Origin: an uncultured Prevotellaceae bacterium
GTDB taxonomy: Bacteria > Bacteroidota > Bacteroidia > Bacteroidales > Muribaculaceae
DNA: 64,000 bases
Assembly (NCBI GenBank): GCA_900316835.1
Contig: ONEL01000004.1
Coordinates: 1-64,000, forward strand
Reading direction: 5' to 3'
The position numbers and the translations under genes were made by a program. Shown here one piece after another: positions 9,047 through 18,808 of the stretch. The notes under the pieces are model-generated. The model ran no database searches, was not told the origin of the DNA, and saw only the letters and a list, made by a program, of their open reading frames with translations. How positions within the stretch are numbered: position 1 is the first letter of the stretch; every line of letters starts with the position of its first letter.

Positions 9047-9529
9047 ATGAAAAAGATTCAGAAGACCAATGCCGCAAGGCTACTTGACAGGGCAAAAATT
9101 CAGTATGAGCTCATCGCCTATGAAGTTGACGAGAATGATCTCTCGGCAGGTCATTTGGCGGCAACGATTGGCGAAGATATCAATCAGGTTTTCAAGACCT
9201 TAGTGCTTTTTGGTGAGAAGACCAAGCACTTTGTGTGCGTAGTGCCTGGCAATAGCGAAGTGGACCTTAAAAAGGCTGCTAAAGTTAGTGGCAACAAGAA
9301 AGTAGATCTCATTGCAATGAAAGACCTTCTTGCCACAACAGGCTACATTAGGGGTGGTTGCTCACCCATTGGCATGAAAAAGCCATTTCCCACATTTATT
9401 CATGAAAGTTGCATGAAGTTCACGCACATTTATATAAGTGCCGGTCAGCGAGGTCTGCAACTCAAGATATCGCCTCAAGCACTTATCACCTATGTGGAAG
9501 CCACAGTGTGCGACTTGATAAAAGAATAA
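9047..9529 (+). CDS. ybaK: Cys-tRNA(Pro)/Cys-tRNA(Cys) deacylase (YbaK)
   Basis: A trans-editing enzyme that removes cysteine mis-attached to tRNA-Pro. The 160 residues show the YbaK/ProX fold, with VFKTLVL carrying the conserved lysine (about residue 47) and [10 protein letters not shown] near residue 103. The frame is open upstream, but MKKIQKTNA at 9047 is the normal N-terminus. aroC follows after 29 nt. Confidence 0.9.
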   Translation: MKKIQKTNAARLLDRAKIQYELIAYEVDENDLSAGHLAATIGEDINQVFKTLVLFGEKTKHFVCVVPGNSEVDLKKAAKVSGNKKVDLIAMKDLLATTGYIRGGCSPIGMKKPFPTFIHESCMKFTHIYISAGQRGLQLKISPQALITYVEATVCDLIKE

Positions 9530-9558
9530 TTTCTCACAACCCACTCACATCCCACAAC

Positions 9559-10536
9559 ATGGCACATAAAAACCGAATAGGCAACTTATTTAGTCTCACC
9601 ACGTTTGGTGAGTCGCATGGTCCTGCGATTGGTGGCATTATTGATGGCATGCCAGCTGGAATGTCGATTGACACGCAACAACTACAACAAGAGATGGCAC
9701 GCCGCAAGCCAGGTCAAGGTTCCGGTACCTCAAGTCGCAACGAGACCGATGAAGTAGAAATATTATCAGGGCTCTTTGAAGGAGTAACACTGGGCACTCC
9801 CATTGGTTTTATAATCCGCAATCGCGATCAGCGCCCTGAAGATTATGATCATCTCAAAGATGTGTTTCGCCCTTCACATGCCGATTTCACTTATCATGCT
9901 AAGTACGGCATTCGTGACCATCGTGGAGGTGGCAGAGCCTCGGCACGCGAGACGGCATGCCGTGTTGTTGCGGGAGCTCTTGCCAAGCAAGCACTTATCA
10001 CCATGGGCATCAATATTAATGCTAAGTCATTGCCACCTAGCATTGAGAAAAACACTGCCACTGGCGACACACAAGGTGGAATTGTGGAATGCGTAATCAC
10101 CGGAGTGCCAACCGGCGTGGGAGAACCTGTTTTTGGCAAACTCTCAGCTCAACTTGCCGAAGCAATGATGAGCATTCCCGCCGCTAAAGGTTTTGAACTC
10201 GGGCTTGGATTTGATTTCGTTAATCACCCTGGTAGTGAAGTACTTGACAACTGGGTAGTAAAAGATGGCAATATAACCACTGAAACCAACTTCTCAGGAG
10301 GAATACAAGGTGGCATCAGCAATGGCAACGACATTTATTTCAAGGTCGCATTCAAGCCAGTTGCGACATTGCCTCAAACGGTAAAAGGCATTAATGCCGA
10401 CGGTAACATTGTGACTATTGAGCCACGAGGACGTCACGACACCTGTGTTGTTAAGCGGGCGATACCCGTAGTTGAAGCAATGGCTGCTATAGTAATGCTT
10501 GATAATGTGCTCATGGCAAGGGCGTCAAGATGGTAA
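9559..10536 (+). CDS. aroC: Chorismate synthase (short form)
   Basis: Last step of the shikimate pathway: converts 5-enolpyruvylshikimate 3-phosphate to chorismate using reduced FMN. Signatures are clear: [14 protein letters not shown] at the N-terminus, [13 protein letters not shown] in the middle, and RGRHDTC...[10 protein letters not shown] at the end. At 325 residues it is shorter than the usual 350-360; the lost part follows KQALITMGI (about residue 155), where relatives carry roughly 30 more residues before the GDTxGG segment. No frameshift is visible and the frame reads through cleanly, so this looks like a natural deletion. The stop overlaps the next gene by 7 nt. Confidence 0.93.
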   Translation: MAHKNRIGNLFSLTTFGESHGPAIGGIIDGMPAGMSIDTQQLQQEMARRKPGQGSGTSSRNETDEVEILSGLFEGVTLGTPIGFIIRNRDQRPEDYDHLKDVFRPSHADFTYHAKYGIRDHRGGGRASARETACRVVAGALAKQALITMGININAKSLPPSIEKNTATGDTQGGIVECVITGVPTGVGEPVFGKLSAQLAEAMMSIPAAKGFELGLGFDFVNHPGSEVLDNWVVKDGNITTETNFSGGIQGGISNGNDIYFKVAFKPVATLPQTVKGINADGNIVTIEPRGRHDTCVVKRAIPVVEAMAAIVMLDNVLMARASRW

Positions 10537-11411
10537 CGAACAGACCCGAATATAGTGTTTTTCTGAAAGATATTTACGGCTGTCGTGTTCAGAAACTAAA
10601 TGTAAATGCCGGTTTCACTTGCCCTAATAGGGACGGCACACTAGCACATGGAGGTTGCATTTACTGCAACAACGCATCATTCACTCCAGCATTTGGCAAC
10701 GCTTCGGTTAGCATCACCCGCCAGCTCGAAGATGGCAAGAAGTTCTATGCCAATAAGTACAGCGACATGCACTACCTTGCTTACTTCCAGAGTTTCACAG
10801 GTACCTACGCGCCAATTCCCGCTCTCGAGACACTCTATGCCGAAGCCCTTGCAGTCCCCGATGTTGTAGGCTTAGTTGTCTCAACTCGCCCTGATTGCCT
10901 CAATGATGACGTATTAAACTTATTGAGTGACATTAATCTCACTCACCCTGTGATAGTGGAAATTGGTATTGAAAGTTCTCATGATCGCACCCTCCAACTC
11001 ATAAACCGCTGCCACACATGGCAGTGTGCCCACGATGCCATTGAACAAGTCGTTGAACGAGGAATAACGGCAGGCGCACATCTCATCCTGGGATTGCCCT
11101 TTGAGACACATAACGACATGCTAACAACGGCAAAGCGCATAGCCGAGCTGCCACTCAGTACAGTCAAGTTCCACCAGTTGCAAGTGATAAAGGGGACTAA
11201 ACTTGCACAACTATGGGAAAAAGGACAAGTTGATTTAACACAATGGAGCGCCAGCCAGTATGCAGCCTTTTGCAAAGAAATAATAGAATTATTGCCGCCA
11301 CACATGGTAATAGAACGAATGGTATCCACAGCACCATCGCAGCTTCTACTTCATCCCAAGTGGGGACTTAAGCCACAGCAGTTTAAAGAGATTTTTCAAA
11401 ACATTTTATAA
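10530..11411 (+). CDS. TIGR01212-family radical SAM protein (YhcC-like)
   Basis: A 293-residue radical SAM enzyme. The cluster-binding cysteines are in the spaced form typical of YhcC/Ytq[18 protein letters not shown], rather than a compact CxxxCxx[14 protein letters not shown] and [12 protein letters not shown] are the later barrel motifs. The biochemical role of this family is not established. It overlaps aroC by 7 nt, so translation is probably coupled. Confidence 0.9.
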   Translation: MVTNRPEYSVFLKDIYGCRVQKLNVNAGFTCPNRDGTLAHGGCIYCNNASFTPAFGNASVSITRQLEDGKKFYANKYSDMHYLAYFQSFTGTYAPIPALETLYAEALAVPDVVGLVVSTRPDCLNDDVLNLLSDINLTHPVIVEIGIESSHDRTLQLINRCHTWQCAHDAIEQVVERGITAGAHLILGLPFETHNDMLTTAKRIAELPLSTVKFHQLQVIKGTKLAQLWEKGQVDLTQWSASQYAAFCKEIIELLPPHMVIERMVSTAPSQLLLHPKWGLKPQQFKEIFQNIL

Positions 11412-11427
11412 AAAAGTTTGCTAAAAT

Positions 11428-11458
11428 TTTGTCACTTAAAATAATTATACTATATTTG
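11428..11458 (+). promoter_or_regulatory. Promoter of tRNA-Ala
   Basis: TTTG at 11428-11431 and TATATTTG at 11451-11458, 19 nt apart: a textbook Bacteroidota promoter. The start would fall about 8 nt before the tRNA. Confidence 0.8.
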
Positions 11459-11473
11459 CAGTCGCAAAATTAA

Positions 11474-11546
11474 GGGGTATTAGCTCATCCGGTAGAGCGC
11501 AACACTGGCAGTGTTGAGGTGAGCAGTTCGAGTCTGCTATACTCCA
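11474..11546 (+). tRNA. tRNA-Ala (anticodon GGC)
   Basis: Cloverleaf: acceptor GGGGTAT/ATACTCC plus A, D arm GCTC..GAGC, anticodon arm CAACA-CTGGCAG-TGTTG, T arm AGCAG-TTCGAGT-CTGCT. The loop gives anticodon GGC, reading GCC alanine codons. CCA is not encoded. Confidence 0.95.
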
Positions 11547-11554
11547 CAATAATA

Positions 11555-11594
11555 AACGAGTTGAGTACAATATTGCTACTTAACTCGTTTTTTT
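11555..11594 (+). terminator. Terminator after tRNA-Ala
   Basis: AACGAGTTGAGTA (11555-11567) pairs with TACTTAACTCGTT (11577-11589, one G-T pair), followed by a T run. Confidence 0.85.
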
Positions 11595-11621
11595 ATTAGG
11601 CTATTGAAAAACAACACCACA

Positions 11622-12113
11622 ATGGAATTCAGACCCATGCGCCGCATGCGGCAGCAGCTTAGCAAAGAAGTTTGCGATAACATTTTAAGAAATGCCACAT
11701 CGGGCACACTAGCGTTGCTTGGCGATGGTGACTACCCCTATGCCGTACCTTTAAGCTTTGTGTATTGTGGCACCTGTATCTACTTCCACAGCGCAAAGAG
11801 TGGACATAAGATTGATGCCATCAAGCGTGAGGACAAAGCATCGTTCTGCGTTATTTCCAAGGACGAGATACATGGTGAGGAATACACAACCTATTTTAGT
11901 AGTGTTATTGCCTTTGGACGAATAAGCATTGTGACATCGCCCGTTGAGAAACTGGAAGGAATAAAGCTCTTAGGAAGGACGTACAACCCTAACGACGAAG
12001 AAGGTCTTAATCGCGAGATTGAAAAAAGTCTTGCTCACATGGAACTACTTCGCTTTGACATCGAGCACCTTACAGGCAAGCAAGCCATTGAGCTCGTGCG
12101 CCACAATGGATGA
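11622..12113 (+). CDS. Pyridoxamine 5'-phosphate oxidase-like flavoprotein (NimA-type)
   Basis: A 163-residue FMN-binding split-barrel protein. The opening EFRPMRRMRQQLS, the YPYAVPLSFVY strand and FHSAKSGHKIDAI closely follow the Nim family of 5-nitroimidazole reductases. Nim homologues can reduce nitroimidazole drugs to amines, but many chromosomal relatives have no proven resistance role. An alternative in-frame ATG lies six codons upstream (11604); 11622 matches the family start better. No separate promoter is visible between the tRNA terminator and this gene. Confidence 0.85.
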   Translation: MEFRPMRRMRQQLSKEVCDNILRNATSGTLALLGDGDYPYAVPLSFVYCGTCIYFHSAKSGHKIDAIKREDKASFCVISKDEIHGEEYTTYFSSVIAFGRISIVTSPVEKLEGIKLLGRTYNPNDEEGLNREIEKSLAHMELLRFDIEHLTGKQAIELVRHNG

Positions 12114-12127
12114 ATAATCGTCAATAT

Positions 12128-14215
12128 TTATTTCTTGCGTTGGCGAGTAGACTTCTTTTGTTGTTGCTCTTGCAGGCGACGAGCAATGTCATGGTGGTCT
12201 TGGGCAAGGTCGTCAAGACCAATTTTCTCATAAATGCGCGCCAGGGCGACATGGGGAGCGCTTGCCTTGCGTGATGCCTTGACAGCACGTTTATAGGCCT
12301 TTATAGCTGCAGGTGCATCTTTTTCGTTCTCATGCATCTGTGCCATTGCCATTAAAGCGTCATAGCAATTCTTGTCAATCGCCAGCACTTTCTTAATCTG
12401 AGCTATGGCATCATCAATCTCCCCTATGGTGTACATGAGCCGTGCCTTGCCCAGCATTGCCGGCACATAGCCAGGACTAAGGCGCAAAGCCTTGTTATAA
12501 TTAGCCAGTGCCGATTTAATCGCAATTTCATCAAGGCGAGTGGAGGAGTTCCCATAAGTTACTTCCTCTTCTTGCGCCAGCACTCCCATTCCCATCGACT
12601 GGTCTCCCATGGCTGTAAATTCGGCAGCCAGGTCGAGAAGCATTTTGTTTTGACTGTCAATCACATCTTCCAAGTTCCTGATTTTCTCCTTGAGCTTATC
12701 AAACTTGTGAAACTTGTGCTTAATAAATCGCTTAGAAAGTGGATCGTTGATAAGATTTCTTATCTCCATGGCCTGTGCAAAGCAGTCGATAGCCCGTGAG
12801 TAGTCGTCATGGTCAAAAGCTATTGATGCCATGGTGTAGAGTCCATTAGCCTTTTCAAGCATCACGGCATCGTTGATGGCCGCCTGGTTATTGAACTGGC
12901 GACTGAAGTCCACTATAGCAGTGTTGACAATGATGTCGCGTTGTGAGAGGGGCTTGAGAAGTGTTATACCTTCGAGCGAAGTGCATCGCGACAGCGCCAC
13001 ATAGGTTTGGCCACTAGAGAATGCCCCACCGGCAAAGTCAATGACTATATTATTGAATGTGAGTCCCTGGCTCTTGTGTACCGTGAGTGCCCATGCCGGC
13101 TTTATGGGATACTGCCGGAACGTTCCCACCACATTCTCCAGCACCTTCTTCTCTTTTTCGTCGTAGGTGTACTGAACATTTTCCCACACCTCTTCCTCCA
13201 GGACGTAACAGTCGCCCGTCTCAAGTGCCACTTCTACCCCACTCTCGTCGAGTCTCGACACCTTTCCAATAGTACCGTTTACCCACCGCCCATCCTTGTC
13301 GTTGCGCAGAAATATTACCTGCGCGCCTTTTTTCAAGGTAAGCTCCTTGTTGGTGGGAAGGTCATTGTCGGGGAAAGTACCCTCCACCACCCCCATGAAA
13401 GTGTATTCAGGAGTATCAAGAGCCTGCATGTGCTCACTATTTATTGAGTCGACCGTGTCGCGCCGTGTAGCAAGTGTCATCATGAAGCTGTCCTCTTGTT
13501 CCTGATAATCAGTGTTGCAACGAGAGTTAAGCAAGTTAAGGTCGGTGGCTGTAGCATGACTCACCCTGATGCGATCGAGCATAGCCACGAAAGCCGAGTC
13601 GTTCTGGCGATAAATTTTGCGCAGCTCAATGGGTATTAGCCCCAAGCTATTAAACACCCGCGCATTAAAGAAAAAGAACTGCTGGTAGTATCGCCTCAAG
13701 ATTTCCTTCATGTCGCGAGTAACCACCGGTTCGAGCTGGAAGATGTCACCCACAAAGAGCAACTGCTTGCCCCCAAACGGCTCGCGCATGTTACCAGAAT
13801 AGACTTTCAGTACCTTGTCAATGAAATCGATGATATCACATCGCACCATCGAAATCTCATCGATGATGATAAGGTCGAGTTTGCGTATGAGCTTTACCTT
13901 TTGAGCAGAGTAACGCAGAGTCTTGCGAATGCGTCGTGGAGAGAAATCGGGGTCGTCGGGCAAGAGTGGTTTAAAGGGTATCTTGAAAAACGAGTGCAAC
14001 GTCTGTCCTCCCACATTAACGGCGGCAATACCTGTAGGAGCCAGCACCACGTGTTCCTTCTTGGTGTGGGCACAGATATACTTGAGAAAAGTGCTTTTTC
14101 CTGTGCCTGCTTTTCCCGTTAGGAACACTGAGCGATGCGTGTTTTGTATCATCTTCCACGCATTCTGGAACTCAATGTTGTCAAGGTCGATATTTTCAAT
14201 GCTTACTCCAGCCAC
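12128..14215 (-). CDS. PIF1/RecD-like helicase fused to tetratricopeptide repeats
   Basis: Superfamily 1 DNA helicase. Walker A LTGKAGTGKST is near residue 35, Walker B LIIIDEISM near 110, and the C-terminal 2B-type motif WALTVHKSQGLTF near 370. Residues ~430-690 are a coiled-coil linker and TPR units (ALANYNKALRLSPG, AAIKAYKRAVK). It probably unwinds DNA or remodels nucleoprotein, with the TPR part binding partners. The frame extends to a TTG at 14275, but that codon lies inside a good -7 promoter box (14273-14280), so the GTG at 14215 is the likely start. The ATG 21 codons further in is another option. Confidence 0.88.
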   Translation of the reverse strand: MAGVSIENIDLDNIEFQNAWKMIQNTHRSVFLTGKAGTGKSTFLKYICAHTKKEHVVLAPTGIAAVNVGGQTLHSFFKIPFKPLLPDDPDFSPRRIRKTLRYSAQKVKLIRKLDLIIIDEISMVRCDIIDFIDKVLKVYSGNMREPFGGKQLLFVGDIFQLEPVVTRDMKEILRRYYQQFFFFNARVFNSLGLIPIELRKIYRQNDSAFVAMLDRIRVSHATATDLNLLNSRCNTDYQEQEDSFMMTLATRRDTVDSINSEHMQALDTPEYTFMGVVEGTFPDNDLPTNKELTLKKGAQVIFLRNDKDGRWVNGTIGKVSRLDESGVEVALETGDCYVLEEEVWENVQYTYDEKEKKVLENVVGTFRQYPIKPAWALTVHKSQGLTFNNIVIDFAGGAFSSGQTYVALSRCTSLEGITLLKPLSQRDIIVNTAIVDFSRQFNNQAAINDAVMLEKANGLYTMASIAFDHDDYSRAIDCFAQAMEIRNLINDPLSKRFIKHKFHKFDKLKEKIRNLEDVIDSQNKMLLDLAAEFTAMGDQSMGMGVLAQEEEVTYGNSSTRLDEIAIKSALANYNKALRLSPGYVPAMLGKARLMYTIGEIDDAIAQIKKVLAIDKNCYDALMAMAQMHENEKDAPAAIKAYKRAVKASRKASAPHVALARIYEKIGLDDLAQDHHDIARRLQEQQQKKSTRQRKK

Positions 14216-14275
14216 AGTAGTTGTCTGTTGCCAGTTGCCAGTTGTCAGTTGTCGGTTATCGTTGTGAGTTGTCAA
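14216..14275. repeat. Tandem CAGTTGYC octamer repeat
   Basis: Successive cagttgcc / cagttgtc / cggttatc octamers fill the stretch between the helicase promoter and its probable start. Close relatives of the same octamer occur at about 21405-21424 and 46941-46996. Confidence 0.7.
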
Positions 14276-14280
14276 AGGTA
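14273..14280 (-). promoter_or_regulatory. -7 promoter box of the helicase gene
   Basis: Read on the - strand the sequence is TACCTTTG, a TAnnTTTG match. The start of transcription would be near 14266, inside the octamer repeat. Confidence 0.55.
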
Positions 14281-14368
14281 GTGTTTTTTCCTAAGATGGC
14301 AAAAAAGCAGAGGGAGCATTTATTAACAAAGGCTCCCTCGCACGATAATATATATTGTATTCCTTTTT

Positions 14369-15949
14369 TTAGAAGCGGAAACCAATGGTTAGCGCCACTT
14401 TATTGTTATTGTCCTTGATTTCCTCACCTTGTTCGCCAGGATAAGCATGATACTGGCTGGTGCGAGTGCGATGCACATAGGCGGCATCGGCATAGAAATG
14501 CTTGTAACGATAGCCCAGACCGCAAGTAATGTACTGGTTGCTCTTGTCGTACTGGTACATATAGTTGCTCGAAACAACATCTACATCACCATTAGCGACA
14601 CCCTTCACTGCGTCCTTAACCGGTGAGGTTTGATAAGAATAACCGGCACGCAAGCTCACACTTGGAGAGACGCGATATTCGGCACCCACGCGCAAAGTGT
14701 GCTGTGGCTGGAGTTGCTCTTTAATCTTATACTCAGTGTCGCCATAGTTGCGACCACCCTCATCGCCACAACGCAAAGTGTTAGCTCCAGTGTACTCATA
14801 GTCGAAGCTTATCAAGCCCTTGCTAGTGGGAACCACTGCTAGACTACCAATGAAACGCCATGGTGTTTTGATAGTGTAGCGATACTCGTCGTAATAGCCT
14901 TCAACTCCGGTCTCGGTGTTGTCGCTGAACATGTCTTTCTCGTCAAATCCATCAATGAGCAGGTCTACTCCACTCTGCACCTTATAAAAGTCTTTCATGT
15001 CATAGTAGGTGGGAGTGTGGAATGCGGCACCAATGCGCAACTCATTAATGGGCTTAACAATCACACCCATCTTGAAGTTGTAGCCAGTACCCTTTGTTTC
15101 CTGATAGGTTTGGAAATCATATCCCGCATAGCCTGTAGTGACCGACCCATTGTTGTAGTCATAGTCGTAAATAAAGGCATTATTCAGGTCCTCGCCATAG
15201 TACTGATAGCTGTCAAAACGCAGGTCGGTAATGCCAAAGTTGATACCCCAGTACACTTTGTTGCTGAAGTTACCGCCCAAGGTAATGTTATACTCATCGG
15301 TGTGTCCTTTCTCGTCAACAAGGAAGTTAGCTTTGCCTGTGGTTCCTACACCAGCCAGCCCCTGGAAACGTCCATCGCTAGTTCCATTGACCAAAAAAGA
15401 CTGATAGGCCAAAATTCCCAACCAAGGCGCATTGCAATCATAATAGATGTTATCATATTTGTCGGCCGAGAGGTCTTGCTCAGTCCAGTTACCTGCATTG
15501 AGGTCATCGGCGATGCGGTTAGTGAGCGAGTGCTCTACAGCATACCCACCCTGATAACGACGGTTGAACGAGTTGACGCGATTGAACGAGAATCCCCAGT
15601 TAAAATATTTGAAGAAATCGCTATTAATCTTCATCGAACCCACGTAACCTACATGATTGAAGTTAAACTTAGTGTCGGTGAGTTTGTCGCCACTTGCACT
15701 CTTGGTAGAGAGGAAATTGAGGTTCATAGTTGCGGCAATGTCGCTACTACGATAGATACCTATACCACCAGGATTTTGAGAGATGGCTGAAATATCACCA
15801 CCCACAGCGCCGTAGGCACCTGCCATCGACATGTAGCGTGAAGTTCCATTAAGTTCAGTTTCCGACAATTTAAGCACATCGAATGTTGCTTGCGCGCTCG
15901 CCATGAGCGATGCACCACACATTAGCAATGATATATATAGCTTATTCAT
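14369..15949 (-). CDS. OmpP1/FadL-family outer-membrane protein
   Basis: A 526-residue exported beta-barrel: signal peptide (MNKLYISLLMCGASLMASAQ), an N-terminal hatch-like segment with GAYGAVGGDISAISQNPGGI typical of OmpP1/FadL proteins, many alternating aromatic strands, and a C-terminal VALTIGFRF ending in Phe as outer-membrane proteins do. Family members pass hydrophobic compounds across the outer membrane; the substrate here is unknown. The Gly/Trp-rich exported protein gene lies 78 nt upstream on the same strand and may share its transcript. Confidence 0.85.
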   Translation of the reverse strand: MNKLYISLLMCGASLMASAQATFDVLKLSETELNGTSRYMSMAGAYGAVGGDISAISQNPGGIGIYRSSDIAATMNLNFLSTKSASGDKLTDTKFNFNHVGYVGSMKINSDFFKYFNWGFSFNRVNSFNRRYQGGYAVEHSLTNRIADDLNAGNWTEQDLSADKYDNIYYDCNAPWLGILAYQSFLVNGTSDGRFQGLAGVGTTGKANFLVDEKGHTDEYNITLGGNFSNKVYWGINFGITDLRFDSYQYYGEDLNNAFIYDYDYNNGSVTTGYAGYDFQTYQETKGTGYNFKMGVIVKPINELRIGAAFHTPTYYDMKDFYKVQSGVDLLIDGFDEKDMFSDNTETGVEGYYDEYRYTIKTPWRFIGSLAVVPTSKGLISFDYEYTGANTLRCGDEGGRNYGDTEYKIKEQLQPQHTLRVGAEYRVSPSVSLRAGYSYQTSPVKDAVKGVANGDVDVVSSNYMYQYDKSNQYITCGLGYRYKHFYADAAYVHRTRTSQYHAYPGEQGEEIKDNNNKVALTIGFRF

Positions 15950-16027
15950 AGCTTTCTAAAAAAATAAGATAATTATATTTATTTTTGTTTTAATTGGTTT
16001 TTAATTTTCTACACTTCATGCGTGTGA

Positions 16028-17203
16028 TTAACGACGACCTCCGTGACCTCCGCCACCGCCGCGGCTACCGCCACCGCCCGAGAAGCCACCGCCACCACCG
16101 TGACTGCCTCCCGAGAAGCCACCGCCCGAGTAGCCACCGCTGCGTGAACCACCTGAGTAGCCACCGCTGCGTGAGCCACCTGAGTAGCCACTGCTGCGTG
16201 AACCACCTGAGTAACTACGGCTTGGGCCACTGCTAGAAGGCGTGTAACTGCGACCAGCGCTACTCCGCGAAGGTGTGTAGGTGCGACCACCAGTTCCTGA
16301 AGGAGTGTAGGTGCGACCTGCTGTACCGCGACCAGAGCTGTAGCCACCGCCAGTGTAAGAGCGGTTACCAGCTTTTACAGTAGAGCGTCCGCCAGCATAG
16401 CCACCATTGATACCCGATGTTCCCAGGTTGCCACGATTCATACCTGTAGTGCCTCGACGTGGAGTTCCCGCATAACCATTGTAGCGGTTTCCATGATTTG
16501 CCAAGCCGGGACGGCGTCCGTTGTAGCCACTATTGTAGCGTCCGTGATTTCCCCAATGGTGGTCTCCATACCAGCCACCAGGACGATGCCATCCTCCACC
16601 CCAGTGGTGATGGTTCCATCCCCAACCAGTGTACCAAGGACGTGACCAGCCATACCAGCCACCATACCAACCCCAGCCCCAGTTGTACCAGCCGGTGTAA
16701 TACCAAGGACGATTCCATCCCCAGCCCCAATTCCAGCTGTACCATGGGTCATAGTAGCGATATCCCCATCCCCAGTAGGGTCCCCAACCCCAGTCGGTGC
16801 CAACGATGAGATTAACAGTGGGAGTGCTGTCGAAGTAATACTCAATGAGATCAGGGTCGTTGCTTCTAATCACAATAGTGGGATTGTGGAAACGCTCAAT
16901 GCGACGAGTGTTGGCAAAAGTGTCGTCATCGATGTAGGTTGTGTCATTCTCGGTATATACATCTACACGACGGTTGTATTCATCCACATCGCGACCATTT
17001 ACCACTCCACTAATGGGAGTAACCTGAGTTTGTAGTGTGCCATAGTAACCACTCGAGGCCGGTGCTTGCTTAACAACAACCTTAGTGGTCTTGTTGACCT
17101 CAGAACTGCCATCATAATAGATGTCATCTTCATAAACTTGCGCCATCAATCCGCCACAGCCAATCAATAAAGCGCCAATCAAAGACAAAAATTTGTAGTT
17201 CAT
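16028..17203 (-). CDS. Exported low-complexity protein rich in Gly, Trp, Tyr and Ser
   Basis: 391 residues. Signal peptide (about 1-21, ending LMAQ), then an acidic unit (about 22-150) that mentions no known enzyme motif, then a stretch crowded with Trp, Gly and Tyr (about 150-230), then Gly/Ser/Arg repeats of the type GGSRSGGYS (about 250-391). Similar proteins occur across Bacteroidales next to envelope genes, with no assigned function. The tail may be disordered or sticky. The - strand box TAGCTTTG at 17293-17286 is a plausible promoter with a leader of about 75 nt. Confidence 0.75.
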   Translation of the reverse strand: MNYKFLSLIGALLIGCGGLMAQVYEDDIYYDGSSEVNKTTKVVVKQAPASSGYYGTLQTQVTPISGVVNGRDVDEYNRRVDVYTENDTTYIDDDTFANTRRIERFHNPTIVIRSNDPDLIEYYFDSTPTVNLIVGTDWGWGPYWGWGYRYYDPWYSWNWGWGWNRPWYYTGWYNWGWGWYGGWYGWSRPWYTGWGWNHHHWGGGWHRPGGWYGDHHWGNHGRYNSGYNGRRPGLANHGNRYNGYAGTPRRGTTGMNRGNLGTSGINGGYAGGRSTVKAGNRSYTGGGYSSGRGTAGRTYTPSGTGGRTYTPSRSSAGRSYTPSSSGPSRSYSGGSRSSGYSGGSRSGGYSGGSRSGGYSGGGFSGGSHGGGGGFSGGGGSRGGGGGHGGRR

Positions 17204-17285
17204 ATCAATTTAGTTTTTAATTTATTTCTTAACTAGTTGCTACTTAGACTAAATTGCATTGTAAAAGTTTAGTCACAATCACGTG

Positions 17286-17293
17286 CAAAGCTA
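17286..17293 (-). promoter_or_regulatory. -7 promoter box of the Gly/Trp-rich protein gene
   Basis: TAGCTTTG on the - strand, about 83 nt before the start codon. The -33 region has no clean TTTG. Confidence 0.4.
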
Positions 17294-17489
17294 CATAAAG
17301 TTTTCAACAAGTGGATTATAAACGTTGCCAAAAATGGTAAAACACCTTGATTTTCCTCTTGTTTTCACACCTTAAACACGGCAAAAGTGAATTTACTGCA
17401 TCACAAATTGCTTTTCTTAATGTTATTTAACAAATGTGCTATACAATTATTTTGTTACTTTGCAAAAAAATTATTGTCTATTATCCCCA

Positions 17490-18317
17490 ATGAAAATAGG
17501 AGAATACAACACACTGCGAGTAAACCGATTTGTTGACTTTGGAGCATACCTTATCGACAATGACGCTAATGAAGTGCTATTGCCACTGCGTTACCTCACT
17601 GGCGATGAAGAACTTGACGACATGATGGAGGTCTTTGTCTACAACGATTCTGAGAATCGTCCTGTCGCCACCACCGAGCGTCCTCATGCCACAGTGGGGC
17701 AGTTTTGTCTCATGAGGGTGAAAGCGGTCAATGCCATTGGCGCTTTCATGGACTGGGGACTTGTGGCTAAAGACCTTCTTGTCCCCTTCCGTGAGCAACG
17801 CGTGAGGATGCAGGCGGGTCGCAGCTACATTGTCTACGTTTATCTTGACAAGAATAGTGGTCGCATAGTAGCTAGCGCAAAGCTCGACAAGTTCCTTGAT
17901 AAAACCTTCCCACAGTTTTATCACCGCCAGCGTGTAGACGTTCTCATAGCTCAACAACTGGAGATTGGCTACCGTGTGATTGTCAACAGCCAGTTCTGGG
18001 GCATGATTTACAACAATGAGCTCTACCAGCAAGTTAACATAGGTGAGCATCACATGGGCTTCATCAAGCAAGTGCGCGATGACGGTAAGATCGACGTCAC
18101 TCTAACCAAGATTGAGAAGATGCGCGTTGATGATCTCGCCGGTAGCATTCTCGACTATCTTGAGAGACATGGAGGCTCAATGACATTAAATGACAAGTCT
18201 TCGCCTGATGTCATCACCCGCACCTTCAACTGCAGCAAGAAAGATTTCAAGAAGGCATTAGGACTACTTTACAAGCAACATCGTGTTGTACTGGGCGATG
18301 TGGTGAAACTCTTGTAA
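17490..18317 (+). CDS. cvfB: CvfB-family S1-like RNA-binding protein
   Basis: A 275-residue protein with two or three S1-type beta-barrels (about 5-60, 65-130, 140-210) and a C-terminal winged-helix domain (about 215-275, SPDVITRTFNCSKKDFKKALG), the arrangement of CvfB/YitL. Relatives bind RNA and affect virulence gene expression in staphylococci; the role in Bacteroidota is unknown. An open frame continues upstream to 17436, but a TTACTTTG box at 17455-17462 places the transcript start near 17469, so the ATG at 17490 is right. Confidence 0.88.
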   Translation: MKIGEYNTLRVNRFVDFGAYLIDNDANEVLLPLRYLTGDEELDDMMEVFVYNDSENRPVATTERPHATVGQFCLMRVKAVNAIGAFMDWGLVAKDLLVPFREQRVRMQAGRSYIVYVYLDKNSGRIVASAKLDKFLDKTFPQFYHRQRVDVLIAQQLEIGYRVIVNSQFWGMIYNNELYQQVNIGEHHMGFIKQVRDDGKIDVTLTKIEKMRVDDLAGSILDYLERHGGSMTLNDKSSPDVITRTFNCSKKDFKKALGLLYKQHRVVLGDVVKLL

Positions 18318-18349
18318 CAACCTGCACCTTTATTTTATCTATAAACAAA

Positions 18350-18379
18350 GATTAGGAGGCCTCATTAGACCCCCTAATC
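18350..18379 (+). terminator. Hairpin after cvfB
   Basis: GATTAGGAGG (18350-18359) pairs with CCCCCTAATC (18370-18379) with one mismatch. No T tract follows, so termination is uncertain. Confidence 0.45.
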
Positions 18380-18761
18380 ATCACGTGCCTTTTCAAGGAA
18401 TTAATAAAAGATGCTTAATAGCTGCGATGGAGAATCGTACCACGATTCCACCATAGCATTAACACCATTAAAAAGGATTAGAACTTTCTCAACACCAAAA
18501 GCGTAGTTGCATTTTATGGTAAAAAAAGCCGCTAAAAATTATGTCACCACAATAAATAAAAATGCGGCTCATAAATAAAAGCACACAAAATTAGCATTTT
18601 TTAGGCAAACAAGCAAAAATAATAGCATTTTTCTAAGAAAAAAGTTTTTCACAATCGCAAATTACCCAAGCAACATTATCTTACCGTTTCCCACCAAGGT
18701 AATGTAGTAATGCCAAATTAAATCTTTAATATAAAGATGTTGCTGTTTAAACTATTTTCAT

Positions 18762-18769
18762 TATCTTTG
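18762..18769 (+). promoter_or_regulatory. -7 promoter box of trpS
   Basis: TATCTTTG, with TTTA at 18745-18748 as the nearest -33 candidate. The predicted leader is about 33 nt. Confidence 0.6.
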
Positions 18770-18808
18770 CATTAGAATTGAAAAATATAATCGTAATAAA
18801 AGAATAAA

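Larger units (their letters stand above)
18318..18808. other. Gap between cvfB and trpS
   Basis: AT-rich, without a convincing gene. It contains the hairpin described separately at 18350-18379 and the trpS promoter at 18762-18769. Nothing else was recognised in the middle 380 nt. Confidence 0.6.
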
